From: Sphingopyxis sp.
GTDB taxonomy: Bacteria > Pseudomonadota > Alphaproteobacteria > Sphingomonadales > Sphingomonadaceae
DNA length: 32,141 nucleotides
Direction of reading: 5' to 3'
NCBI GenBank assembly: GCA_016793775.1
Contig: JAEULK010000007.1
Span: 1-32,141, forward strand
Both the position numbers and the translations under genes were made by a program. Positions 7,251-15,729 of the stretch are shown one piece after another. Within the stretch, counting starts at the first letter, position 1, and each line of letters starts with the position of its first letter. The notes below the pieces were generated by a model. The model had not been told where the DNA came from. It made no database searches and was given only the letters and a program-made list of their open reading frames with translations.

Positions 7251-8929
7251 ATGTTGGGCTTTCCGGCGCGCGCGCCGATCGAGGTGATCGAGGACGAACT
7301 GGGCATCTTGGATGTCCGCGCCGCCTCGCTCCACGACGCCTTTTTCGGGCAGGGTTATCTGGTCGCCCGCGACCGCCTGTTCCAGAACGACATGGAGCAT
7401 CGCCGCGACAGGGGGCGGATGGCCGAAGCCTTCGGCCCACGCTTCGTCGCCGCCGACCGGGCGGCACGGCTTTTCCACTATCGCGGCGATATCGACGCCG
7501 AGTTGGCGGCCTTGCCGCCCGATGTGCTCGAATGCGCGCGCGGCTATGTCGCGGGGGTGAACGCGCGGATCGACGAACTGGCGGCCGATCCGGCGCAGCT
7601 GCCGCTGGAATACGGGATATTGGGGATCGTCCCGCTGCACTGGGATGTCCGCGACTTGGTGCAAGGCCGCGGCACCGGCATGGGCGATACCGACGACGAG
7701 ATACGCCGAGCGCAGCTCGCGGCGCGTGGGCTGCTCTACGCCGACCAATTGATAGCGCCGCTGCGCCCCGCCCGGTCCTTTACCGTTCCCGACGTACTCG
7801 ACGTCGCGTCGGTGAGCGAGGCCGACCTGGGCCTGCTCGATCCGGCGACCCGCCCGACGCCCTTCGATGTCGTGCAGGAAGCGATGCTCGATCCCGAACA
7901 GCGCGGGATCGACCGTTTCGCGCTGGGCAGCAACGCCTGGACCATCGCGCCATCGCGCAGCGCCACCGGGCGACCGATCCTGACCAACGGCCCGCATCTG
8001 GGCATCGGGCGCTTCAGCCCGCGCCACATGGTCCATCTGATCGCACCGGGGCTCGACGTCATCGGCGCCGGCGGGCCCGGACAACCCGGCATCATCCAGG
8101 GTCACGCCGATCGCTTCGCCTTCGGCCGCACCAATTTCCACATCGACCAGACCGACCTGTTCATCCTGCGCACCAAGGAGGGAGACCCCGACCGTTATTG
8201 GCACAAGGGCGCATGGAAGCCGTTCGAGATTTTCGAGGACGAGATCGCGGTCAAGGGCGCCCCGGCGGCGGCGCTGCTGCGGCGCTGGGACTGCGGGATC
8301 GAGGCCGACAGCGCCGCCGCGCTGCTCTTCGAAATGGTGATGCTGGCGCTGTCGTCCGATTTTCGCGACGGCATCGTGCCCGAAGGGGCGAAGGACCTGA
8401 TCCCCTCGGTCAACCTGTCGGAGATGCTGCGCATCCTCGCCGCGCCCGACCGGCGCCTCGGCGACGACCCCATGGCCGCGCGCGACGCGATGATCGACCG
8501 TGCGCTGGTGGCGGGCTGGAACCGCGCCGTCGTGCTCGGCGGCCCCGACCCGAAGCGGTGGAAATGGGGCGATTTCCACCGGGTGACGATCGCGCATCCG
8601 CTGGCGTCGAACCCGGCCATCGCGGCGGCGTTTCCCCGGATCGAGGGCGGCCGATCGGGCGGCGACGGGACGACGCCGATGGCGCGCGGCTTCAACGCGC
8701 GGCGCGGTTCAATGTATCGCATGGCGCGAGCTTCTTGTTCGTCGCCGACGTCGGCGCCTGGGACAACAGCCGGTTCCTGCTGCTGCCCGGCCAGTCGGCC
8801 GACCCGCGCTCGCCGCGCTACCGCGACTTTTATCCCAAATGGCTCGCGGGCGACATGCAGCCGCTTTGGTTCAGCAAGGCGGCGGTCGATCGCCACGCCG
8901 CCGAACGGCTGATCCTGACACCCGCTTAA
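7251..8929 (+). pseudogene. Penicillin acylase family protein, frameshifted near the 3' end
   Basis: Ntn-hydrolase of the S45 family, which cleaves amide bonds (beta-lactam side chains, acyl-homoserine lactones, other N-acyl substrates). From ATG 7251 the frame gives an alpha-chain-like part (HDAFFGQGYLVARDRLFQ, 28-45), then the autocleavage site with catalytic Ser227 in ALGSNAWTIAP and the TNGPHLG strand. At about 8685-8705 the family sequence leaves this frame and continues one base back: RFNVSHGASFLFVADV, PGQSADPRSPRYRDFY and WLAGDMQPL run to TAA 8927-8929. One base missing within a GC-rich CGCGCGGCGCGG run explains this; the total of 1679 nt is one short of a 559-residue gene. In the unshifted frame a nonsense tail ends at 8912. 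No signal peptide is visible, unusual for this family, and the gene is shorter than typical 700-800 residue members. It could be a true mutation or a sequencing error. Confidence 0.85.
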
Positions 8930-10404
8930 AGCGCTTCGGCAATCACAACGAGCGCGCGGTCGATCGCGGCGGTGGCCTCTGCGTCGGTGTCCTCGGGCAT
9001 GTCGTTCGCCAGCGCCGAGAAGATCAGGGTCTTGCCGCTGCGCGTCACCAGATAGCCCGACAATGCGCGCGAGGCGTTGAGCGATCCGGTCTTGGCGAAG
9101 AGCCTGCCCTCGAGCAGCGTGCCCTTGAAACGGTTCTGGAGCGTGCCGTCGCGCCCGGCGATCGGTAGTGTGTCGCGCCATGCCGCGCCCCAGGGCTGGC
9201 GCACGATCCAGCCCAAGAGCGCGACGGCGCCGCGCGGCGAGAGGCGATTGTAGCTCGACATGCCCGAGCCGTCGGCGAAGAAATAGCCCGCATCGGGCAG
9301 CCCGGCGTCCGCCATCGTCGTGCGCAGCACCGCCTGCCCGTCGGCGATCGAGCCGCTGCCCGCGGCCCGCGCGACGCGGCGCAGCATCAGCTCGCTGTGC
9401 AGATTCTGGCTCTCCTTGTTGATCCGCACCATATTTTCGGCGAGCGGGGGCGCGGGCAGTTCAGCGAGCATCGCGGGTTCGGCGGGCAAGACTACCGGAG
9501 CCTCCTTGCGCGCCTTGGGATCGTCGGCGGCGGTCAGCGGCCGGTGGCGCACATCCGCCGTACCATCAACCTTCACCCCGCGTTCGCGCAGCAATTCGCC
9601 GAGCCGCCACGCCGCATAATGCGCCGGATCGTCGATGCCATAGCGCAGGATCATCGGCCCCGCCTCGGCGCCGATAGTGCCGGTCAGGCGCAGGGTGCGG
9701 CTGAAGGGCATGCGGTCGACCTCGATCGCGTCTTCTTTGCCCGCCACGGTCGCGACGCGGTTTTCGATCGTATAATAGCCCGAGGTCTGAAAGCTTGGCG
9801 CGGCGCCGACCGCGCCCGGGGCGAGTTTCACCACCAGCTCATTGTCGTCGAGCGTCAGCGCCGAGATGCCGGTGCCGTAGCGCGACGGGATATTGTTCCA
9901 GCTCATCCCCGGGCTCCAGCGCTCGTCGGGGAACCAGCGGTCGTCGCCGACCACATTGCGGACGTGGCGGGTCTGCGCCGCGACCGCGTCGGCGAGCGTC
10001 TGCAGGCAGTCGAGCTTGCAATCGGCGGCGCTCGACAGGAGGGGGTCGCCGCGGCCGTGGAGGATGACGTCGGTGGCGCCGTCAGGACCCTTTTCGAGCC
10101 TCACACCGGTGCCCTTCGCGCTGGCTTGCAGCTGCGGAAGCCGGGCATAAGCGAGGGCGGTGGTGAACATCTTGGTGTTCGACGCAGGGATGAAGCGCTG
10201 GTCGGGGGCGATTGCCACCAATATCTCACCCTCGAGCGTGGTGACGAGCAAGCCGAAACGCGCGCCCGCCGGTCCCTCGGCGAGCTTTTGCTCGGCCACC
10301 GTCAGCAGCGGCGGCGTGGCAGGGGCGGTCTGGGCCTGGCTCGTCAGCGGGAGCGCCAGCACGAGCGCCGACGCCAGCGCGATGCGTCCGATCGATAGTG
10401 TCAT
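8926..10404 (-). CDS. dacB: D-alanyl-D-alanine carboxypeptidase / endopeptidase (PBP4 type, S13)
   Basis: A 492-residue periplasmic penicillin-binding protein that trims D-Ala from, or cuts cross-links between, peptidoglycan stem peptides. The signal peptide ends at SQA-QT (about 24). All three active-site motifs are present: SNTK at 75-78 (SxxK), SYN at 384-386 (SxN) and KTG at 438-440. The long insert between the first two motifs (about 85-370) is characteristic of family S13, and the length matches it. Two cysteines (129 and 133) sit in the insert. AAGGAG seven bases before the ATG supports the start. Its start overlaps the stop of the upstream serine-hydrolase gene by four bases, and it is the last gene of the dgcN-dgcA operon. 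It ends four bases into the convergent acylase gene. Confidence 0.93.
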   Translation of the reverse strand: MTLSIGRIALASALVLALPLTSQAQTAPATPPLLTVAEQKLAEGPAGARFGLLVTTLEGEILVAIAPDQRFIPASNTKMFTTALAYARLPQLQASAKGTGVRLEKGPDGATDVILHGRGDPLLSSAADCKLDCLQTLADAVAAQTRHVRNVVGDDRWFPDERWSPGMSWNNIPSRYGTGISALTLDDNELVVKLAPGAVGAAPSFQTSGYYTIENRVATVAGKEDAIEVDRMPFSRTLRLTGTIGAEAGPMILRYGIDDPAHYAAWRLGELLRERGVKVDGTADVRHRPLTAADDPKARKEAPVVLPAEPAMLAELPAPPLAENMVRINKESQNLHSELMLRRVARAAGSGSIADGQAVLRTTMADAGLPDAGYFFADGSGMSSYNRLSPRGAVALLGWIVRQPWGAAWRDTLPIAGRDGTLQNRFKGTLLEGRLFAKTGSLNASRALSGYLVTRSGKTLIFSALANDMPEDTDAEATAAIDRALVVIAEAL

Positions 10405-11426
10405 AGCGTTTCTCCTTCGTCACAGGCGGCGATGACCGCATCCCCCACGGCGGGGCGCAGGGTCGTGATGCCGCTGTCGGCGTGGCGGGTCGGATGGACC
10501 CGGTTGGTCAGCAAAGCCCAAGCGAGGCCGCGCTCGAAATTGATCCAAAGGCCGGTGCCGGTGAAGCCGGTATGGCCGATGGTCTCGGCCGAACAAGCGT
10601 CGCCGCCGTGCCAGCCGGCAAAGGCGCGTTCCCAGCCGCAGGTGCGGTGGCGCTCGCCCGCCGCGCGGACCTCGGCCATCATCGCGGGCGACAGTATCTC
10701 GCCGGCCAGCATCGCGCGGGCGAAATCGAGGACACCGTCGATCGTGCCGAACAGCCCGGCGTGGCCGGGGGCGCCGCCAAGGGCATGGGCGTTTTCGTCA
10801 TGGACCGCGCCCTTCATCACCCGGCCGCGCCAGCTGCAATCCTCGGTCGCGACCGCCGGGCCCGGGGGTGGGCCGAAGCCGAGGCCGTCGCCGAGCGGCC
10901 AGGCGGACAGCGACGCGCCGGTGAGACGCTCGATCGCGATGCCGAGCAGGATGAAATTGATGTCCGAATAGACCGGCGGCCCGTGCCGCCACTCGCGCTG
11001 GAGGACGAAAGCGCGCAGCCGCGCCGGATCGTCGCCATAAGTGTAGATAGGCTCGACCGCGGGCAGGAAAGTTCGATGCATCAGACAGTCGCGGAAGGTC
11101 AGCCGGCGCTCGGCGGCGGCCGCGACATCATATTGGCGCAGGTCGGGGATCGCATCGGTCAGCGGGCGGTCGAGATCGAGGCGGCCTTGCTCGGCTAGCG
11201 TCAGGATGATCGTCGTGGTGGCGATCACCTTGGTCAGCGATGCGAGGTCGAACCAGTGGTCGCGGGTCAGCGTCTCGCGCTCGGGAACGAGCGCCGCCAT
11301 GCCGACGAGGCGCACCGCGCGACGCCCGTCGGCGCCGATCACCCCGAGCGTCGCGCCCGGGATGCGCCCGCTGGCGACCGCCGCCGCTGTCGGCGCAAAA
11401 CCCCGTTCGCAAATCGCCTCGATCAT
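10401..11426 (-). CDS. Serine hydrolase, beta-lactamase / PBP-like fold
   Basis: A 341-residue protein of the class C beta-lactamase/DD-peptidase/esterase superfamily. Motifs: SLTK at 63-66 (SxxK, catalytic Ser63), YSD at 153-155 in the YxN position (Asn replaced by Asp), and HTG at 285-287 (KTG equivalent) in HTGFTGTG. HTGFTGTGLWI is typical of EstB/AmpH-like peptidases and esterases rather than true lactamases. No clear signal peptide is seen, so it probably works in the cytoplasm. The start at 11426 follows the dgcA stop by eight bases with AGGA between; the in-frame ATG at 11450 would overlap dgcA. Given its place between dgcA and dacB, hydrolysis of a D-amino-acid-containing peptide is plausible but not shown. 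Confidence 0.85.
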   Translation of the reverse strand: MIEAICERGFAPTAAAVASGRIPGATLGVIGADGRRAVRLVGMAALVPERETLTRDHWFDLASLTKVIATTTIILTLAEQGRLDLDRPLTDAIPDLRQYDVAAAAERRLTFRDCLMHRTFLPAVEPIYTYGDDPARLRAFVLQREWRHGPPVYSDINFILLGIAIERLTGASLSAWPLGDGLGFGPPPGPAVATEDCSWRGRVMKGAVHDENAHALGGAPGHAGLFGTIDGVLDFARAMLAGEILSPAMMAEVRAAGERHRTCGWERAFAGWHGGDACSAETIGHTGFTGTGLWINFERGLAWALLTNRVHPTRHADSGITTLRPAVGDAVIAACDEGETL

Positions 11427-11434
11427 CGATCCTG

Positions 11435-12427
11435 TCACAAGCCGCCCCAAAAGCCGGACTGCGGCGGCGCCAAATAGCCGTTCGCGCCGCGCACCCCGCC
11501 CGCCCGATCCTCGGCAAGCCAGAGCGGGCCGTCAAGGTCAGCGAAATCGCTTTGCATCGCCATAGCCCAGGCGGGCGCGATCGACAGCGATGAACAGATC
11601 ATGCAACCGGTCATCACGCCGAACCCGCGCGCACGCGCCGCGTCGGCAAGGTCGAGCGCGGCGGTGAGCCCGCCCGTCTTGTCGAGTTTGATGTTCACGA
11701 CCGCATAGCCGTCCGGCAGCCTGTCGAGGTCGGCCGCGACATGGATCGATTCGTCGGCGGCGATCGGGATGGCGGACAGAAAACCGCCCAGCTCACAATC
11801 GGCGTCGGCGGGCAGCGGCTGTTCGAGCAGGTCGATGCGCAACTCGGTCATCAGCCCTTGCAGGTCGCGCACTTCGGCGATGGTCCAGCTTTCATTGGGA
11901 TCGACGATCATTCGCGGTTTCGGTGCGGCGCGCCGGACGGCCATGAGCTGACCGGCGGGATCGCTGCGGTCGACCTTGACCTTCACCAGCGGCGCATCGG
12001 CCAGCGCTGCGGCGGCGGTCGCCATGCGATCGGGTGTATCGAGCCCGACCGTCATCGCGGTGACGATCGGCTGAAACGGCGCATCGAGGCCGAGCGCCGC
12101 CGCAACATCGCTCCCCGCCAGCCGCATTTCGAGATCCCAGAGTCCACAATCGACCGCGTTGCGCGCGGCCCCGGCGGGCATCAGGTCCAGCAACTCCTGC
12201 CGGCCCACACCCTGCTCGACCCCGCTACGCACCGCCTCGATCGCCAGCATCGCGCTTTCGGCATTCTCGCCATAACGCGGATAGGGCACCGCTTCGCCGC
12301 GCCCGGTGACGCCGTCCTGCGTCAGGGCGACGGTGACGACCTGCGCGGCGGTCCTGACTCCGCGCGATATGCGAAAGGGCGTGCGAAGCGGCAGGATCTC
12401 GCTTCGGACCGACAGGCTGCGGATCAT
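11435..12427 (-). CDS. dgcA: N-acetyl-D-glutamate racemase DgcA (enolase superfamily)
   Basis: A 330-residue enolase-superfamily enzyme of the dipeptide-epimerase branch (muconate-lactonising type). The barrel residues are visible: KVK at 149-151 (base lysine), metal ligands Asp176 (VDPNESW), Glu202 (LEQP) and Asp225 (ADES), and the opposite-face lysine in IKLDKTGG (246-253). Proteins of this type next to DgcN convert N-acetyl-D-Glu to N-acetyl-L-Glu, so the D-isomer can enter normal metabolism. Alone it could have been called L-Ala-D/L-Glu epimerase; the dgcN partner ten bases upstream decides for DgcA. Both activities relate to peptidoglycan-derived D-Glu. The start at 12427 is chosen because earlier codons of the frame lie inside dgcN. 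Confidence 0.85.
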   Translation of the reverse strand: MIRSLSVRSEILPLRTPFRISRGVRTAAQVVTVALTQDGVTGRGEAVPYPRYGENAESAMLAIEAVRSGVEQGVGRQELLDLMPAGAARNAVDCGLWDLEMRLAGSDVAAALGLDAPFQPIVTAMTVGLDTPDRMATAAAALADAPLVKVKVDRSDPAGQLMAVRRAAPKPRMIVDPNESWTIAEVRDLQGLMTELRIDLLEQPLPADADCELGGFLSAIPIAADESIHVAADLDRLPDGYAVVNIKLDKTGGLTAALDLADAARARGFGVMTGCMICSSLSIAPAWAMAMQSDFADLDGPLWLAEDRAGGVRGANGYLAPPQSGFWGGL

Positions 12428-12437
12428 CGGGAGAATG

Positions 12438-13472
12438 TCAGGCGGTTTCGGCGATGCTGGGCGCGGCGACATCGGTCCCGAGCAGCCGGTCCAGGATCGC
12501 TTCGACCCCGAAGCGATAGGGGTCGCTGGTCGGCAGGCCGAATTCGGCCTCGGTTGCGGCGCACAGCGCGCGCGCCGCATCCTCGGGCATCGCCGAGGTG
12601 TTGAGCGCGATGCCCACCACCCGCACATCGTCGTTGGTCAGCCGCGCGGCATTCAGATTGGCCTCGATCGTCTGCGCGATGCCGGGCAGCGGATAATGCG
12701 GCAGGCCGCGCATATGCGGGCGCACCGGGTCGTGGCAGAGGACCAGCGCATCGGGCTGTGCCCCGTGCAAGAGCCCCATCGACACGCCCGCGAAGGACGG
12801 GTGATAGAGCGAGCCCTGCCCCTCGATCAGGTCCCAGCCGTCGTCGCCGCGCGCAGGCGACACCTGTTCGATCGCGCCGGAGATGAAGTCGGCGACCACG
12901 GCGTCGAGCGGCACGCCGTCGCCCGCGACCAATATGCCCGTCTGCCCGGTCGCGCGGAAATCGGCGGCGACCCCGCGCTTTTCGAGCGCACTCGCAAGGC
13001 ACAGCGTCGTGTACATCTTGCCGACCGAACAATCGGTGCCGACGGTGAGCAGCCTCTTGCCGGCGCGGCGCTTGCCGTTGCCGATCGGAATGTCGGGCCG
13101 CGGATCGCGCACGTCGTGCAGCTGGCGGCCGAGCCGTGCCGCAGCTTCGATCAAACGCGGTTCGGCGTTGAGCCGATGGTGCAGCCCCGACGCGATATCG
13201 AGACCCGCCGCCATCGCCGCCAGCGCGTCGAGGATCAGGTCCTCGCCGAGCTTGCCGCCGGCATTGGCGATGCCCAGCACCAGCGTCCGCGCGCCCGCCG
13301 CGTGCGCGGCGGCGAAATCGAGGCGCGGCAAGTCCAATGTCAGTGGGCAATCGTCGTGACGAAATTCGCCGATGCAGATGTCGGGCCGGAACACCGCGAG
13401 CCCGCGCGAGGTCTTGATGTCGGCGGGGTCGCTCGCATGGCCGAGGTAGAGAAGATAGGGTGTTTCGATCAT
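12438..13472 (-). CDS. dgcN: D-glutamate N-acetyltransferase DgcN (DUF1611 family)
   Basis: A 344-residue DUF1611-type protein. The N-terminal part (1-130) opens with PYLLYLGHASDPADIKT and GLAVFRPDICIGEF. The C-terminal P-loop domain starts with GTDCSVGKMYTT (145-156; Walker A with Lys152) and continues with FRATGQTGILVAGDGVPLD and EGQGSLYHPSF. Members with this layout were shown to acetylate D-Glu using acetyl-CoA in the DgcN-DgcA pathway; older annotations call them NAD-dependent epimerase/dehydratase-like. The start at 13472 (MIETPYLL) matches the family N terminus; the ribosome binding site is weak (CAGGTCTTCC). It is the first gene of the operon and lies 96 nt after the lysR gene, with a LysR-type box between. 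Confidence 0.85.
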   Translation of the reverse strand: MIETPYLLYLGHASDPADIKTSRGLAVFRPDICIGEFRHDDCPLTLDLPRLDFAAAHAAGARTLVLGIANAGGKLGEDLILDALAAMAAGLDIASGLHHRLNAEPRLIEAAARLGRQLHDVRDPRPDIPIGNGKRRAGKRLLTVGTDCSVGKMYTTLCLASALEKRGVAADFRATGQTGILVAGDGVPLDAVVADFISGAIEQVSPARGDDGWDLIEGQGSLYHPSFAGVSMGLLHGAQPDALVLCHDPVRPHMRGLPHYPLPGIAQTIEANLNAARLTNDDVRVVGIALNTSAMPEDAARALCAATEAEFGLPTSDPYRFGVEAILDRLLGTDVAAPSIAETA

Positions 13473-13555
13473 GGATCCGGAAGACCTGCGTAAAGGAGGA
13501 AACGCCAAGCCTAGCCCCACTACCCACGCCGCCCCAATATCTAGCGCCGCCTTTC

Positions 13556-13574
13556 CTATAACTTGACGCTATAG
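13556..13574 (-). promoter_or_regulatory. LysR-type box upstream of dgcN (CTATA-N9-TATAG)
   Basis: A perfect 5-bp inverted repeat with nine-base spacer that contains the canonical T-N11-A core of LysR regulators. It sits about 84 bp before the dgcN start and overlaps the stop codon of the lysR gene. A related box lies before lysR itself (14505-14523). A downstream TAGATA could be a -10 element, but no convincing -35 is spaced to it. Confidence 0.55.
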
Positions 13575-14453
13575 TCCTTCGATCACCGTTGCGAGGACCG
13601 CAAGAAACGCCGATGCGGTCCGCGACGGCGGGCGGTTCTGCAGATAGACGGCGTTGATGTCAAAGGTGATCGCGGGTTGCAAAGGCCGGCTCGACAGGCC
13701 GGGGGGCAGGGCGGCATGGGCCGTAAAATTATCGACGATCGCCATTCCGACCCCCGCCCCGACCAGCGCCGCCGCGACATAATAGGTGCGCGCCGACACC
13801 AGCTCGTCGAGCTCCACCTCCAGCCGGCTGAGTTCGCTCGACAGCATCCGCCCGATCGGCCCGCTCTGTACCGGGCTGATGAACTTGTGCCCGCACAGTT
13901 CGTCGAGGCGCAGCCGCGGCGGGGCGCCCGGCATATCCCCTTCGTGATAGATCACGACCAGCTCGCCCTCGCCGATGACCTGGTGCGCGACGGGGGCCGA
14001 CAGCGGCACTTCGAAGCCGATAGCGATGTCGGTCTCATGTTCATAGAGTTTCCGCACCATCTCGTCGTGGTGGAGCGTCTGGAGGTCGAACATGATATCC
14101 TCATGATCGCCCAGAAAGCGCGATACCGCCGCAGGGATGGCGCCGAGGCCGAGCGAGGGCAGCGCCGAAATGCGGAGCAGTCCGCCCCGCCCGTGGCGCA
14201 TATTCTGGCACGCCTGGCGCAGCGACCGCACCCGGTCCTGAATGTCGGACACCTCTGCGAACAAAGTATGCGCATCCTGCGTCGGGATCAGCCGCCCCTT
14301 CGACCGTTCGAACAGGGTCAGGCCGATCGAGCGTTCGGCATGGCGCAGCACCTTGGTCACCGACGGTTGCGATACGTTGAGCGAGCGCGCTGCGGCGCTG
14401 ACGGTGCCGTGCAGGAAGACGGCATGGAATATCTCGATCTGGCGCAGGTTCAT
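13569..14453 (-). CDS. LysR family regulator, likely of the D-glutamate operon (DgcR-like)
   Basis: A 294-residue LysR-type regulator. The winged helix-turn-helix is at 1-60 (MNLRQIEIFHAVFLHGTVSA and ARSLNVSQPSVTKVLRHAE, read as separate segments), followed by the linker helix and a two-lobed effector domain (90-294). It is co-directional with, and directly upstream of, dgcN-dgcA, the arrangement expected for the activator of D-Glu catabolism (DgcR in marine bacteria is of this family). The ligand is therefore probably D-Glu or N-acetyl-Glu, an inference from context. Two matching LysR-type boxes flank the gene, one upstream (autoregulation) and one over its stop codon (control of dgcN). The upstream flank has been disturbed by an IS3-family insertion. 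Confidence 0.88.
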   Translation of the reverse strand: MNLRQIEIFHAVFLHGTVSAAARSLNVSQPSVTKVLRHAERSIGLTLFERSKGRLIPTQDAHTLFAEVSDIQDRVRSLRQACQNMRHGRGGLLRISALPSLGLGAIPAAVSRFLGDHEDIMFDLQTLHHDEMVRKLYEHETDIAIGFEVPLSAPVAHQVIGEGELVVIYHEGDMPGAPPRLRLDELCGHKFISPVQSGPIGRMLSSELSRLEVELDELVSARTYYVAAALVGAGVGMAIVDNFTAHAALPPGLSSRPLQPAITFDINAVYLQNRPPSRTASAFLAVLATVIEGL

Positions 14454-14504
14454 CCGGTCATAGCCTCGCAGCCGCGACCCGATTTTCGCGGCCGCTCGCC
14501 CTTT

Positions 14505-14523
14505 TTATGCCATTGGGTTATAG
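14505..14523 (-). promoter_or_regulatory. LysR-type box upstream of the lysR gene
   Basis: On the minus strand this reads CTATA-N9-CATAA. It has the same left half-site, spacing and T-N11-A core as the box at 13556-13574, but a weaker right half. It lies 52-70 bp before the lysR start, the usual position for autoregulatory sites, and would also face any divergent gene to the right. Confidence 0.45.
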
Positions 14524-14643
14524 GGGGTGCAACAACGCTGGCTGGACGCGGGACGCCCGGACGGGACATGCTCGCGCCCTGCGCCGATATTTCCCTCGGA
14601 GGATCCCGCCGATGTCGCCAGCCTTGCTCCCCTTCCGCCGGAT

Positions 14644-15729
14644 TGATCTGCCCCCTTCAGAGTGGTCCAAAATTGGTGATATTCTGGATCATGAAAGAGA
14701 CATGGAATGCCGACCAGGAAGCATCGCCCGGAAGAGATTATCGGCAAGCTGCGTGAAACGGAGGTTTTGCTGGCGTAGGGGGCGACGGCGGCGGAAGCGT
14801 GCCGGCGGATCGCTATCAGCGAGCAGACCTATTATCGGTGGCGTAAGGAATATGGCGGCCTGAAGACCGATCAAGCGCGGCGAATGAAGGGCCTGAAGAA
14901 AGAGAATGCGCGGCTTCGCCGGGCGATCTCGGATCTGACATTGGACAAGCTCATCCTGCAGGAGGCCGCCCGGGGAAACTTCTGAGCCCCCGCCGGGTGA
15001 CGGCGTTGCTGCGCGATGCTGGGTGGCATGTGAACCGCAAGCGGGTTGAGCGTATCTGGCGCCGCGAAGGGCTGAAGGTGCCACAAAGGCAGCCGAAGCG
15101 CGGGCGGCTCTGGCTGAACGACGGATCGTGCATCCGGCTCCGGCCGGAATATCCCGGGCACGTCTGATCCTACGACTTCGTCGAGGGCCGGACGCACGAC
15201 GGCCGCAAATACCGGATCCTGTCGATCATCGACGAGGCGAGCCGGGAGTGCATGGCGTTGCCGGTCGCGCGCAAGCTCAGGAGCGATGACGTGCTGGCGG
15301 CCCTCGCCGAGCTGTTCGTCACGCGCGGCCCGCCGGCGCAGATAAGGTCGGACAATGGCCCGGAGTTTATCGCGACGGCGGTGCAGCAATGGCTCGCCCA
15401 GATCGGCGTGAAGACGCTCTACATCGCGCCCAGATCGCCATGGGAGAATGGCTATTGCGAGAGCTTCAACGGATCGCTGCGTGATGAGCTGCCGGGCGGC
15501 GAGATCTTCTACTCGCTCGCCGAGGCCCGCATCCTGATCGAAGCTTGGCGGCGACACTATAACACCGTCCGGCCGCACAGCTCGCTCGGATATCGACCAC
15601 CGGCGCCGGAAGCCGTTCCATCGCCAGTGTCGCCCTCCGGTTCCGCTTCGCTCCACCTACGGCCGACACTGGCGATCAAGGCGTCAATGCACTAACAATC
15701 CGAACGGACCACCCGGTGGGGGGCGGTCA
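14644..15729 (+). mobile_element. Decayed IS3-family insertion sequence (IS407-like)
   Basis: Imperfect terminal inverted repeats are visible: the left end TGATCTGCCCCC...GTGGTCC (14644-14668) matches the reverse complement of the right end, TGACCGCCCCCC...GTGGTCC (15706-15729). The element is 1086 bp, shorter than the 1.2-1.3 kb normal for the group, because part of orfB is deleted. The four bases next to the left end (GGAT) and right end (TTCT) do not match, so no target duplication is seen, consistent with age or rearrangement. The transposase is dead in three ways (see the pseudogene). Confidence 0.85.
14707..15695 (+). pseudogene. IS3-family transposase OrfA/OrfB, inactivated
   Basis: OrfA starts at ATG 14707 (MPTRKHRPEEIIGKLRETEV) and has the Tn3/IS3 helix-turn-helix and leucine-zipper pattern, but codon 24 is TAG (14776-14778) where relatives have Gln. 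OrfA ends at TGA 14983-14985. The -1 slippery heptamer G-GGA-AAC (14973-14979) used to make OrfAB is intact. After slippage the frame reads GKLLSPRRVTALLRDAGW, so the region between LSP and RR, about 60 codons in relatives, is missing. A second stop, TGA 15165-15167, replaces Trp in HV-W-SYDFV. The rest of the DDE integrase domain is clean: IRSDNGPEF, SPWENGYCESFNGSLRDE, WRRHYNTVRPHSSLGYRPP, to TAA 15693-15695. Confidence 0.88.

Noticed and set aside
8926-10404. Antibiotic resistance reading of the penicillin-acylase/beta-lactamase-fold neighbourhood
   Set aside because: The motifs are those of a cell-wall carboxypeptidase and an esterase-like hydrolase, and the operon carries D-Glu catabolic genes; nothing indicates a resistance island.
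13492-13502. Strong Shine-Dalgarno-like AAAGGAGGAAA on the + strand
   Set aside because: No start codon follows at a usable distance and no frame is open; it lies in the dgcN leader on the opposite strand.
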